A stretch of 64,000 nucleotides of DNA from Morella rubra (taxonomy: Eukaryota > Streptophyta > Magnoliopsida > Fagales > Myricaceae). The translations under genes and the position numbers were made by a program. Within the stretch, counting starts at the first letter, position 1. Each line of letters opens with the position of its first letter. Location: contig CM025852.1 in assembly GCA_003952965.2 (NCBI GenBank), positions 19,727,279 to 19,791,278 of the forward strand, in the 5' to 3' direction. The notes under the pieces are model-generated. The model saw only the letters and a program-made list of their open reading frames with translations, ran no database searches and was not told where the DNA came from. Shown in pieces: positions 34,371-46,009 of the stretch.

Positions 34371-35770
34371 AGATTAAGCAACCCAAGAGGAGGTGAATTG
34401 GGTTTCTAAACTTTTCGCTTTTAACCCCCAAAATCGTGTTTGCAAAGTAAAGTCTAATTTAGCACAAGTATATTAAAACAACGAGTAAATAAGTGCTAAA
34501 TGTAAAGAGTAGGGATAGAGAAGCAAACACGTGATTTTTAGGTGGTTCGGCAAACCCGCCTACATCCACCCCTCAAGCTCCTTACCGAGCCTTGAGGTTT
34601 TCCCACTATCTTCAAATAGCATACACACTAGCTTCCGGGTGCTAGAGAACCGTACAAGTGTTTTCCCGGGCTTAACACTCAAACCCACCCAAGTGGTTTT
34701 TCGGGCTCACCACTCACAACCAACCAAGCTTGAGATATACCCTCTCTAAGCTTCTTCTTTAGTGAACAACCTCACTAAAGGAATCACCTCTTTTGGATAG
34801 GAAGATTACAAGAATAAACTCTCTCAAAGAGTGGATATGAAAATGGAAAGCTCTATCTCTTTGATTCACACAAAGACAAGGATATGAAAGTGTGTTTTGT
34901 GTGAATGATATGAGAAATATAGAATATGAAGGTTTGGAATATTTCTCAAGTGATTAAATGATATGTGGTCGTTGTTATTTATTTTGGACGTTATGAAGGT
35001 GTATTTATAGGCCACATATGAAAACTAGCCGTTTATAGCCGTTAGGGGTCGATTTGACAATTTTACCGTTTTACCGCTTCATGTACCGGTCGACCGCTTC
35101 AACTAGCCGTTGCTCAACGGTCATAAAATTTGAATGCTGTCAAATTTTGTCTCATCAACCGCTACATATAGCGGTCGACCGCTATAAATCATTTTCATAG
35201 ACCGCTACAATTAAAAAGTCATTTTTGACGTTTTTGAAATCCCGCTTCAAAAACCAACTTCCCAAAAGTATAACCAAGGCTTGGGAGTTTATATAGGATG
35301 ATTTGAAAACATTTAAAGCTCATTTTGGTTGTCAAACATGTGATAAGAAGTTTATGCACGGTTTGAAAAATATGCAAGTGTGTGATTCAAATCCTTGTCA
35401 AAAGTGAAACTAAGAGTTACAAGATTATACCCTATGGTCTTGAATCTTCACTTTTGAGCTCATTGCATCTTCTTGATCTTCAATCTTCTTGTCTTTGGCT
35501 CTTTGATAAAAATGTCTTTGTCTTTGAAGATGTCCATTTTGTAAACTTAATCTATTTATTGAAATCATCAAAATATCGATTGTGAACAAAAGCCAACATG
35601 TATAATCTCAAATTTGGACAATTCAAGAATTACAATATGACATTCTTGGTACATGTCATACAATAATTTTAAACGGTTCTAAGGCTAATATGATACATGC
35701 AAACCATACATCAAGATATGCAAAATCATTTAACATAATCATTAAACAAACATCAAGTAATTAACCTCTT
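34367..35770 (+). repeat. Unclassified interspersed element with GGTCGACCGCT palindromes
   Basis: It begins with a 'gtcctagattaagcaacccaag' phrase followed by 'gaggaggtgaattggg', 'gtggttcggcaaacccgcc', and a T-rich half containing several copies of GGTCGACCGCT or CCGCTTC-type palindromic motifs (35080-35200). A similar plan (a 'gaggggatgaat' start, then repeated CGCTCGAGCG motifs) is seen at 42060-42860. No coding region was recognised. Bounds are approximate. Confidence 0.45.
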
Positions 35771-36849
35771 TCAAGGACTTAAACAACCAAGAACAAAGTA
35801 AACACTAAAAGGGTTTGGAATACAACAATCAAAATATGTTAAAGATAAAGAACTAGTATTTTCACAATCAATTATATTACTCCATGTTTCATAATTATTA
35901 ATTAAAGAACATATATAAATACATACATATATATATAATAAGCATTTATAATAACATAAATAAGAAATAGAGCATTTGAGAAAAATGCTCTTGTTTGTAA
36001 AAAAAAAAAAAAAAAAAAAAATATAACAATACCAACAATTGTTCTTCACAATGGATATAAAGAAGTCCAGATCTCATGAGAGCCTAATTTGTACAATTCT
36101 GACTTCTTTTGAATTCTCCCAAGAAAAAGGGGTGGCAAGAAAACTGTCTACTCATTTCAATCCCCAAATGTACAGAAATGATCGTATCTTTAATTTAAAC
36201 AGATATCTCATATTAATCACACACAAAAAAAAAAAACAGCTATCTCGTATATCAAAAAGTACCATGATGCCAAAATGCAGTGTCCAAATCCACGAACAGA
36301 CACAAAACACATAAAAGTCTTCTATATCTCAACTGTCATAGTACAAAATGGAATCTGAAATCTAAACCCCATGTAGAACTTATCCTAATTATTAACAATT
36401 GAACTAAACAAAGCCAAGAAAATAGACGAAACAAAGCCAAGAAAATAGCAAACATTTAGCTTCAATCCATCGCATATTCTCAAACCGGTGACCCATTGCA
36501 CAGAACAAAAAACAAAATAGCAGGCAAATAAAATCAAAAGCTTATTTGGTAGTTCTTTCCCATTTATTTTCCTGGAGTTATAGTAACTAAGAGCTTATTG
36601 TCAACTACAAACCGAAATGGGTATAATCGTTCAAAAGTTTGCATTTTTAAATCAATGAGAAGAAATATTCAAAAACTATATAGAATGGAAGTTAGTAGCA
36701 GTTCACTTATCAAGCTTTTCGCTCCAAAAATATGCTCTTCGATGGAGATGGAAGACCCAACCCGGAGTTTACTTCGTCTCAGGTGAGATGGGCTGCCTGT
36801 TTTAGAATTCCCGTGAATCCATCTCATTTTTTTTTGTCTTCTTGGCAAT
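35771..36849. other. AT-rich CACTA interior without recognised gene
   Basis: Contains a (TA)n stretch near 35928 and a poly-A run of about 22 at 36000. Short frames here have no homology that I recognise. Confidence 0.4.
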
Positions 36850-37310
36850 TTCATTCAAACCAACTCTAACTTCCATTCGAACACCAAATTTAAGTTAAAC
36901 AGTGCATTTAGCAACATTGATAAACGAACCTGAATAACCTCGTTCGAACGGAACACCGTCGTTCGAACGACAATACAATTAAGTTAAACGGTGCACTTAT
37001 ACAATCAAATGAAACGGTGCGTGATAATGTCGTTTAAACAATACACATCCATTCGAATGGGAATACTAATTAATTTAAACAGTGCGTTTGAGCAATTAAG
37101 TTAAACGGTGTGTTTAAGTAATTAAGTGAAACAGTGCATGATAATCTCGTTCGAACCACACACGTTCGTTCGAATGTGAATATTAATTGCTTTATACATT
37201 GTGTTTGAGCAACTAAGTTAAACGGTGTGTTTAAATAATTAAGTTAAATGGTGCATGATACTTTCGTTTGACCAACAAATATCCATTCGAACGCAGACAT
37301 TCAACCGAAT
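36850..37310. repeat. Internal block of GTTCGAAC and GTTAAACGGTG repeats in the CACTA element
   Basis: The motif TTCGAAC recurs at 36942, 36962 and 37149, with related CATTCGAA forms at 36874, 37051, 37172 and 37284. Between them, units of the type 'aagttaaacggtgcrt' repeat about every 40-60 bases. The same TTCGAAC motif marks the two subterminal regions of the CACTA element, but this block is 4.4 kb from the right end. Confidence 0.6.
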
Positions 37311-38040
37311 TCAACATTTCATGTAAACTTATAAATCCATATAATACTAAGTTAAATCTAAGTAAATTTTTGTGATGACAAAATCATGTTTAATTTACTT
37401 ATATTAAACTAAGTTCATGTATTAATATAAAAGTTATTTTTCGTTTAACAAATATAGTAGATTTAAATATTAAAGTTAAAAATATAGTGGATTTATATAT
37501 AAAAAATTAAAAATATTAATATAGTGGCATTGTTCTTTAGTCATATGATTAGATGTCTCATTATATATATATATATATATATATAATAAATGTATACATT
37601 TATGCTCCCAAGAAGTTTACTATATAATGTATATATAATATTTTTCTTTTCAAATTTTTTCATAGACTAATGTAGTGGATTTAAATATTGCAATTATAGA
37701 ATCAATGTATAATATCTTTATAATCTAATTGATCATAAAAAATGGGCAAAAAGGTTTCTTATAATGTGAATCCAACACTAGTGGATGATCATAATAACAT
37801 AAAGGGCATGTGAATACATAATATCCCAAAATGTACGATATCGAAATACTAAAACGTCTTAATAGTCATAATAACATAAAAGGCACGTTAATACATAATA
37901 TCCCAAAATATGCGATACAGAACTACTAAAATGTCTAGATAGTCATAATAAAAACATACGGTAAAAGACATAACATACTCAAAACACTAACTAATCAAAT
38001 GTCACACAAAATACTAAGATTGTAGATGATCAAAGTCTCG
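37311..38040. other. AT-rich spacer with (TA)n microsatellite
   Basis: Contains a TA repeat at 37563-37586 and a partly duplicated phrase 'catgtgaatacataatatcccaaaat' near 37808 and 37885. No gene. Confidence 0.5.
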
Positions 38041-38048
38041 CTCCTTCC

Positions 38049-39076
38049 TTAGTTCACGGATCTCCGCTTCAATCTTTTCAAATTGCTCGTCCATCCGCAT
38101 TGTAAACTCATCCAATAACATGTCCATCCATGGAGGATGCTCGACCTGGTTCGAGGAGCTCTGACCAACCTCATAAGTGGACCTTCCTCCTCATCATGTG
38201 GGATGGCTATGAGGAGGCGGTCCGCCATCCATGGAAACCTCATCTGGATTGACATCCCCAGTAACATGTGCTCCAACATGAGGAAGATGAGCTGTACTAC
38301 GACTGAACGTACTACGACATAATGGCCAATTGGAGATCGTATCTTCTCATCTGGCAAAATAGGAACACCAGCAGCTACCAACATGCGTGAGATCAGCAAG
38401 CCATGTGGGAGACCATCTCGCTCTGATATATACCATGCATCTCGAAGTATCTGCTAAACAATAAGAGTTAGGAGATCAATCGGAGTCCAACGCACAACCA
38501 TAACGAGAAGGAATCCACGCTCGAAACTGAGCTCGGACCAATGATGTTTCGGCACCATGTCCCAAACGATAATAAGATGAAGCATTCGGAAGAATGCCGT
38601 CAGATCTTGATGGGTTATCAATGTAGATGGCACAGTCATATCTTCACCCGTCACTTCCTTCTATACTTCTTCCGCTGTCATGTCAAACGGAGGGCCAATG
38701 GTCGGGTATGCCGACACCTGGGGTCTCAGTAATCCAATAAACTGAGCAATAATATTAGCGGATAGTGTGAAAAAGACTACCTCACTTGGATAGTCAGCTC
38801 CTCGACATTAGCATTAACAGTGAGAACTTGTGCATAGAAGTCACGCACAAGATCGATGTATACATCACCTCTAGATTTGAGAAACTGTGTCCATCCACTC
38901 TCCTCAAAGTTAGACTATATGCTCTAACCTTCATACTCCAACTCGTTGAAATCCCTCAAGCGAACAACTCACTTAATAACAACAGGTATCTTGTAAATCA
39001 ACGCTTGATGCTGAGCTAAAGACAATGACTGTTAAGCCGCTTGTGAAGATGATGAAGCATGTCTTCTTTGTGCCAT
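38049..39076 (-). pseudogene. ORF with 'putative plant transposon protein' domain (PF20167-like)
   Basis: The reading starts at the ATG at 39076 and continues in blocks to 38049. The region from about 38654 to 38330 contains 'TPIDLLTLIV', then 'QILRDAWYISERDGLPHGLLISRML' (core RDGLPHGLLISRML), then 'AAGVPI'. This matches the conserved core of proteins annotated as putative plant transposon protein domain, often carried by En/Spm and other plant elements. It is interrupted by an in-frame TAG at about 38454-38456 in a Gln position and by stops upstream (one after only 14 codons), so it is broken. Its role in transposition is unknown. The assignment rests on remembered resemblance. Confidence 0.5.
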
Positions 39077-40881
39077 TTTTCAAGCTGCAACATAATTCAA
39101 GCTAAAATTAAGTCTTATAGATTCAAAATAAAGTGATTATCTCAATAAGGATATCTTCTATTTTACAAGATGTTATTAAAATAGGAAAACAAAAAAGAAA
39201 ATGATCACTAGTCCTAATCTACTCAACTGTCTCAATGTCAAGTTGGCTAAGTTAGTAAGAATATTGATCTGTGATATAAAAAAATACGCACACTTTGCAC
39301 CTCAATAGATAGTCATAGCATAGCCACTCTTTTAACAATTTCTTTTTTCATTAAACCACACATACTGCAACGAAAACATCTTTGCACTAAGGAAAAAAAG
39401 GATCGTATAACTTAGATTCGATAAATTGGCACAACATATTGTAAGCATAAAACGTAACATATTATAAGCATTTGTAAAAATTCGTATAACAACATTGTGA
39501 AAATTATCACTCATCAAGTAATAAAAACATAGACGAAAGCATCACTGTGAAAACTTAGATTGGATAAATCGTATAACAGCATTGAAAATTCTGACTCCGA
39601 CCAATAAAAACATAGACGAAAACACATTTTCGCAATAAGAAAAAAACAAGAACGTAGACATATTGTAATATTGTAAGCATAAAATATTGTAATAATCTAA
39701 ATGTAAGGCATATGAAACTAGATGAGCAATTTGTGAAAATGAAACTATGTAATCTAAATGTTAAAAAAAACTAGGAAGGAAAACAATGAAAGGGAACGGA
39801 GATGATCTACGTACCTAAGAAGCATAGGCTGAGCAATTTGATAACTGAAAATGAAGATGCCTCTAGTTTTTTGCAGGGGAAATGTAGCACCAAACGTAGA
39901 CGTAGACATTTGTTATAGCATTTTGGATATTTGGTTGACGAACAAAGCCTTTTAAAACCAGATTATTTCGGGAGGTAGACGACGATTGGTTTCCTGAAAT
40001 CCCTCAAGCGAACAAACTCAATAACAACATAAATCAACACTTGATGCAGCTAGAGACAATCTGTTGAGCCGCTTGTGAAGATGATGAACATGTCTTCTTG
40101 GTGATTTTTCAAGCTGATTAGCTAAAATTAATTCTTATATATTCAAAATAAAGTGATTATCTCAATAAGGATATCTTCTATACAAGATGTTATTAAAATA
40201 GGAAAACAAAAAAGAAAATGATCACTAGTCCTAATCTACTCTACTGTCTCAATGTCAAGTTGGCTAAGTTAGTAAGAATATTGATCTGTGATATAAAAAA
40301 ATACGCACACTTTGCACTTCAATAGATAGTCATAGCATAGCCACTCTTTTAACAATTTTTTTTTCATTAAACCACACATACTGCAACGAAAACATCTTTG
40401 CACGATCGTATAACTTAGATTCGATAAATTCAACTATTGTAAGCATAAAACGTAACATATTATAGCATTTGCGTATCAGCATCAAGTAATAAAAACATAA
40501 GCATCACTGTGAAAACTTAGAGATAAATCGTATAACAGCATTGAAAATTCTGACTCCGACCAATAAAAACATAGACGAAAACACATTTTCGCAATAAGAA
40601 AAAACAAGAACTAGAGAACATATTGTAATATTGTAAGCATAAAACAATGGTAATCTAAATGTTAAAGAAAACTATGAAGGAAAACAATGAAAGGGAACAG
40701 AGATGATCTAACCTAAGAAGCAAGGCTGAGCAATTTGATAACTGAAAATGAAGAACCTCTAGTTTTTTGGGGGAAATGTAGCACCAAACGTAGCGTAGAC
40801 ATTTGTTATAGCGTGGATATTTGGTTCGAACAAAGCCTTTTAAAACCAGATTATTTCGGGAGGTAGACGACGATTGGTTTC
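38945..40881. repeat. About 1-kb tandem duplication with uneven internal deletions
   Basis: The first copy (about 38945-39996) and second copy (about 39997-40881) both start 'gaaatccctcaagcgaac' and end at 'gaggtagacgacgattggtttcct'. Substitutions are few, but the second copy lacks many segments of 5 to 60 bases (for example within 39090-39110, 39670-39770 and 39905-39945 of the first copy). It spans the start of the plant-transposon-domain ORF. Confidence 0.85.
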
Positions 40882-40884
40882 CTT

Positions 40885-41715
40885 TCAAACAATACATTCC
40901 CATTCGAACGAGATTTGATAGATGCCACAAATCAAAGGGTCTACAATTAACATGCGGCGCAATCCTGCCAAACTCGTTCGAACGAGACTACTCCGTTAGT
41001 ACGCGTTCAGGCATTGTAGCAACGAAGAGACGTTGCTTGCAATGCAAGCAATTAAAATCATCTCAAACAACCTCTTCGTTAACTAGAACATTCTGGACAA
41101 GTAACTCGGCTACATCCGTTCGCACGAAACAGTTCGTTCGACCATGATCATCGTCGCAGGCAACGAACTGACGTTGCCTACAATGCCTCACACACCGACG
41201 AATACACAGCAGACACCTATCGATCCTCGTTCGAACCAAAGTGACTATTTGAACGGATGTGTACAAATATTCTATGACTACGGCGTGTCGTCGTAGATGT
41301 TTCTACTTAGCGACGATTAGGACATGTCGTTGCGAAAAACTCTCGTTCGACCACATTTTACCGTTCAAACGAAATATTTAATTTTGAGACGAAATATTTC
41401 ATCACTAAAAAATTCTAACCGACAACATATAAATTATTTGCAACGGAATTCATTAAAACATCACTAAATAGCATTCGAACGGTGACTTTAGTCCAAATGC
41501 GTTTTGGTCCACCATTTTATGAATTTAATAACCGTTTGAACAAGTGGTTTTTGTTTGAACGAGGATTTTGGCGACGCGTTTTTGTCATCGTCGCTAAAAA
41601 TGTTTTGTTTATATTATCAGTGACTGAAAAGTTTAGGTTGACGCTGAAAGATGACTTTCAGCAATGAATTGTGTTTCACCACTGAAAAGTTCATCGCTGA
41701 AAGTCAAATCTTTTG
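40885..41715. repeat. Right subterminal repeats of the CACTA element
   Basis: TTCGAAC or TTCGAACGA motifs occur near 40913, 40977, 41230 and 41471. Towards the end there are CGTCGCTAAAA and 'cgctgaaagt' motifs (41580-41700), the inverse counterparts of the left subterminal array. Confidence 0.65.
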
Positions 41716-41848
41716 TAGTATCCACCAATTCTCATACACTAAAATTTATTCCCATACATCAAAATTTTTAAACTTAAAATTTTAAAGTCAAACTCATATA
41801 ATTCTTAATTTTTAGTATGTAATCCGTTGGACTCTTTTCCAAAATAAT

Positions 41849-41851
41849 GTT

Positions 41852-41882
<31 letters not shown>
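41849..41882. repeat. (TA)n microsatellite beside the CACTA element
   Basis: An uninterrupted alternating TA tract of about 33 bases in the AT-rich flank, about 130 bp outside the CACTA right end. Confidence 0.8.
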
Positions 41883-41886
<4 letters not shown>

Positions 41887-42059
41887 TTTAAAAATTATTT
41901 TCACCAAATTCCACTGGGTAGTGATTTATTTTCGAGTGCAACTATATACAGATATACTGAATATATTGCCTCATTAAGAAACTTGTGAATTTATTGTTGA
42001 GCATTTATACAAGATCATTTATCATACACAAGATCTAATGTTGTCTGAAATATTTAACC

Positions 42060-42990
42060 TAGAAAGATCATCACACCCTAGTACACCTAGAGGGGATGAA
42101 TATGTGTTTTTCCTCTAATTAAAAATCAATAACAATTTTAAAACAGTTCTAAAATTGTTCAGCCTAGAAATTCATAATAATCAACTCAATCAACAAATAA
42201 GCAGCAAAAAATTAAATCAAACTTCAATCATACAAAGAGACAAGGATTTGATGACGAAGTGGAAAACCTTTGAAATACCATTCAAAAGAAAAATTCACTT
42301 CGGGCTGGCAGCCGCCTGAAATCCACTAAGAAGAAAATCTTACAAACAATGATTTAAACATGGGGTTGCTTGACTCTAACAACCCTGATGTAATAATCTA
42401 AGCTCTCTGCTTAGATCCGCTCCGTGCGGTATTCACCTCAGACTTCTGATATTCTTCTTATAGATTCTTTACGAACAAACCTTGTTCTTCAGCACACCTT
42501 CAACACTATGAAGGTTCCACAACAATGGTGATTGAAAATCAAGAAAAACTAATCAAGATGAAAGTATAAATCTTCTAGTGTTTTTCTCTAAGAAAAGGAA
42601 GCACAAGGAAAGTCTAGAAAATTAGGAGTTTCTGAAATTCGTCAGAAGTCGCTCGAGCGTAATTCAAATTTGAAGTCTCTGTCTGAATTCTTTATGGTTC
42701 GCTCGAGCGCGAGTCGAGCGTCAGTCAAAACCACTGTTTAAAATTTTTCATGATTCGCTCGAGCGTGGGTCGAGCATCAGTCAAACATAAAGTCTCTATA
42801 AGAAATATTTTGTATCATGCTAGAGCGGTAGTCGAGCGACATACCAACTTGGACACAACTCATAAACAAACTCTTGAACGACAAAGGACAAAAACATACA
42901 ACTCGCTAAAGACATATTTTGATACGGAATTTAACCAATACATAAATGCACTAACATTAAGTAATATTCGGGGGTGAGAAATGAATTGTA
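42060..42990 (+). repeat. Unclassified interspersed element with CGCTCGAGCG palindromes
   Basis: Starts near 'ctagtacacctagaggggatgaat', passes 'gtggaaaaccttt' and a C-rich middle part, then shows repeated TCGCTCGAGCG motifs at 42651, 42699 and 42753 with diverged forms at 42706 and 42828. The plan resembles the element at 34367-35770. No gene was seen; the frame 42750-42977 is inside it. Bounds are approximate. Confidence 0.4.
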
Positions 42991-45815
42991 GATATATGGG
43001 GTTTATATATGGTGTTTGGTATTGGAGTTCATGATCCAACCTTTCAAGTCCTTTGCTCTGCTATTCTAAATGAGATCAGGTATTGAAAATGCAAGAGTAG
43101 TAAGGCCCCAAAGGAGTGTACTTTCGACCAAGTTACGAGCAAATCCAAAACCATCGTCGTGGAATAGCTTATACTTTGGCCTGGGTAAGGCTTTCATCAT
43201 AAGAATTACTTCCTAGGATGTTATAAGGGGGTCAAGATTTAAAACAATAAATTTAATGGCCTGAACCACTTCATTAATGAAATGAGACAATGAGAACTTA
43301 ACTCAATATTAAATTTATTTTTTTAAATCCTTAACTCTCCTTGTAACATCTCAGTTAGTAATCCAAACCCCTTTATCCTAGCCGCCTAACCTTCGCAAGA
43401 TAAAGTTCTGATGTTACTTGGTCGAGAAGCCAGCTGGCTGAAGGAATCAAATAGATAAAAGTGAGCGCACGTGGAGGACTAGCTAGTGTTGATGTGGGGA
43501 TGGTGATAAAGAGGACAACTGACAAGCTGGTGCAGATCGAGAGATCAGAGGCCAGCTGCTTGCTTTATCCGTGCTTACCATTGAGATCACCTAGTGGCTT
43601 ATTAATTTTCAGACAATGACGTCGAGGACGGTGGCGTACTCTCAGCCACATGACTCTGTGGATGATTGCAGCAGTGCACTGCACTATATTTGGTGCTGTC
43701 CTGATACGATCGGAATGCCCTCATCTATTGTCGGATTCGGTCCTGTCAAAGTACTGGCCAGCCTGGGGGGTTCTGATCATCAGTTCTGGAATCTGATACG
43801 CAGTCTATTTTCGCCGCATAGATTGATAGATAAAAAGGCCAATAGGAATGATAAAAGAGAGAAGGAGATAGAAAGGCAGTTTCTGAAAGAGCACCACAAA
43901 TTAGATATTTCTCTCCGATCATGATATACCCCATTACATGCACGATGAACAGTAGATCACACCATCATGCCTTTCTATATCTCCTATAATAGTTCACATA
44001 TTATAATTTACTTTGCATGTACTAATAGCATATATATTTGCATATTATAGACATATTTGATCTTCAAGACTCAATTTTCACTACAAGAAAATGCAGTTCG
44101 GATCCATTGAAACTCATCATTTTTAGGCTGCACTTTTCGAAAGGATGCGCTAGCTAGCTTTAGATAGAACATTCTAATTTGGGCTCGTTCAAAATCTATT
44201 TCATCAGTTTGCAATTATTATTTGGAAAAATACAAGATACTTAAAATTTAATTAAGTTTAAGCCTTTGAAACAAGCAAAGAAATCAAACCTAAAGATTTA
44301 ATCAATAAGAAATGCAATTATCTACCAGTAATTCGAGTTCTACTGTTCTAGTCCTTAGGCTTGATGGTCAAGGGTTTATGATTGAAGGAGACAGGATAAG
44401 AGATTGCATAAGAAAGGGAATAATCCGAAAGGGACAGATCTAAGAATATGGGGACCAAAATTCAACTCAATCGATCCTGAGGTTGATGGGGGCCGGCACA
44501 TTGTTTTGATGACAATGAAGTAATACGACATGCTGATTCTGATCACTCGGAAAAGAGAGGGGAGACGCGGAAGCTGGGTTGGCACGGTGGTCCAATGACA
44601 GAACCAGGACACATATCTGAAAAAAGCAGTCGTAGCATTGAAGACTCATATAGGAGGGAGCCCATATCCTGCGTCGGACCATACCCTTTCTATTATTCTT
44701 TCCCCTAATATTGTTGGCTATGAGGAATAGCTCTTACCTCTACTGCTAAAGAGACCTTACAAACCTTGTTTTCTTTCGAAATCATCAAGTGTTTGTTGAA
44801 TCTTCGTTGTTTCTTCTGTGTGGGCATGCAAGCTAGCTAGTGCTGATCAGCTGGCCGAATCGTCTGCGCTGTAAAATGCTTCCATGATCTACTGCCTAAT
44901 TACTACTATTCACATGTGAATTGGTGTCGAGAGGTCATGCGTGTCGCTGATTTGATCTTGTATGCTAATGCACGCATGCAGGTGGTACTGTTGCAACAAT
45001 TTATATTAATGGTCCTTTTATGTAACAAACTAATACCCCTTTCTGATCAGTACGTACTAGGCCCGCCGATAAGAAAGAAGCATCTTCTTGTAAGCAAAAA
45101 GAAGAAGAACAACAGTGACCTACAAATGGGCTGGAATCTTAATCCTAAGCGTAGTTTAAAAGTTGAAAGGCAAAGAAGCGGAGGAAGATAAAAGTATATG
45201 TACACTGAAGAAAGCGCAAAGATATATACATGGTCCAAGTGATCATACTAATGTCCCTCTCAATCGCGCCTGATCGATCTCCCATCGTCGTGAACCCAGT
45301 TTTACAGGCTTTCGGTATATACAGCATGCAACTCTTTCATCTATGAAAAATTTGCCTCTTGTACAAACATTTGACTTGAGCTTGAAATATATATATCTGT
45401 GCGTACGTGTGTCACTGTGTACTCTAGAGAGAGAGAGAGAGAGAGAGAGAGGAGCAATGATGATAATTAGATGAAAGAACAAGACAATTGAGTCATCTGT
45501 TAGGAATATGTGTTCCATGTGTAGAATTTTTGAGCTATATAATTAGGTTATGAAACCATATTCTATATATATTCAAGTTGACAATTCGAACCCAGAAAGA
45601 TCATGTTGTTGTTGTTGTTGTCCACACGTGGTACTGTTTCGAGAGTTTGGTTATTTAAAAATAGTATATATTTTATTAGATTCCGTAAAAAAAATGTTTG
45701 AGTTTGTGAAAAGATTTTATAGTTTCTAGAAGGTTGTTAGGAATTTGAAAAAATATTTTAAAGTTTTTGAAAAGTTATTAAAAATTTGTGAGAAAAGTGG
45801 CTGCAAACAAATTTT
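42991..45815. other. Intergenic DNA, no recognised gene
   Basis: A 102-codon frame at 43616-43924 starts with ATG and has ordinary composition but no resemblance to a known family. It could be a lineage-specific gene or chance. At 44079-44091 the sequence CACTACAAGAAAA is a perfect copy of a common CACTA terminal repeat, without a partner end nearby. A (GA)n microsatellite is at 45427-45452. Confidence 0.4.
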
Positions 45816-46009
45816 GGGTGATGTTTGATTATTAAAATTTTGAGATATTAGAGTTGGTGAAAAAATAAAAAAATATATGAATTGAATAAATTTTTTATAT
45901 TTATTTAAAATGAAAAGTAATAATTTAATAAAATTAATAAAAATTTTAAAAATTATTTTATTGAAGTGAAAATTTTAAGATCCAAAAATTTGACTTCCAA
46001 ACATCACCT
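45816..46009. mobile_element. Foldback MITE (194 bp)
   Basis: The left end GGGTGATGTTTGA is matched in reverse by CCAAACATCACCT at 45997-46009. The AT-rich interior contains 'ttggtgaaaaaataaaaa', shared with the copy inside the solo LTR. No coding capacity. Confidence 0.6.

Larger units (their letters stand above)
17768..41720 (-). mobile_element. CACTA (En/Spm) DNA transposon, about 24 kb including nested insertions
   Basis: The left end starts CACTACAACAG at 17768 and the right end, read in reverse complement from 41720, starts TACTACAAAAG. The first base differs, but the next bases match the CACTA family terminal repeat. The trinucleotide TCC directly flanks both ends (17765-17767 and 41721-41723), the 3-bp duplication expected of this superfamily. 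Near both ends there are many copies of motifs like TTTCGTCGCTGAAAG. All recognisable genes inside are on the minus strand: the TNP2-type transposase, a second transposase ORF and a plant-transposon-domain ORF. Two later elements inside (20770-24051 and 25136-30764) and several tandem duplications enlarge it. Subtracting the two insertions and their target copies leaves about 15.0 kb. The mutated terminal base and broken genes make it inactive. Confidence 0.85.

Noticed and set aside
43616-43924. 102-codon ORF as a gene
   Set aside because: It has an ATG start but no recognised domain, no clear promoter and no intron signals; noted in the intergenic entry only.
44079-44091. CACTACAAGAAAA as a second CACTA element
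   Set aside because: No matching inverted end or 3-bp duplication was found on either side, so only an orphan end can be noted.
44380-44700. Possible microRNA precursor (phrase 'tccgaaagggacagatc')
   Set aside because: Resembles miR393 only loosely and no matching star arm was found nearby.
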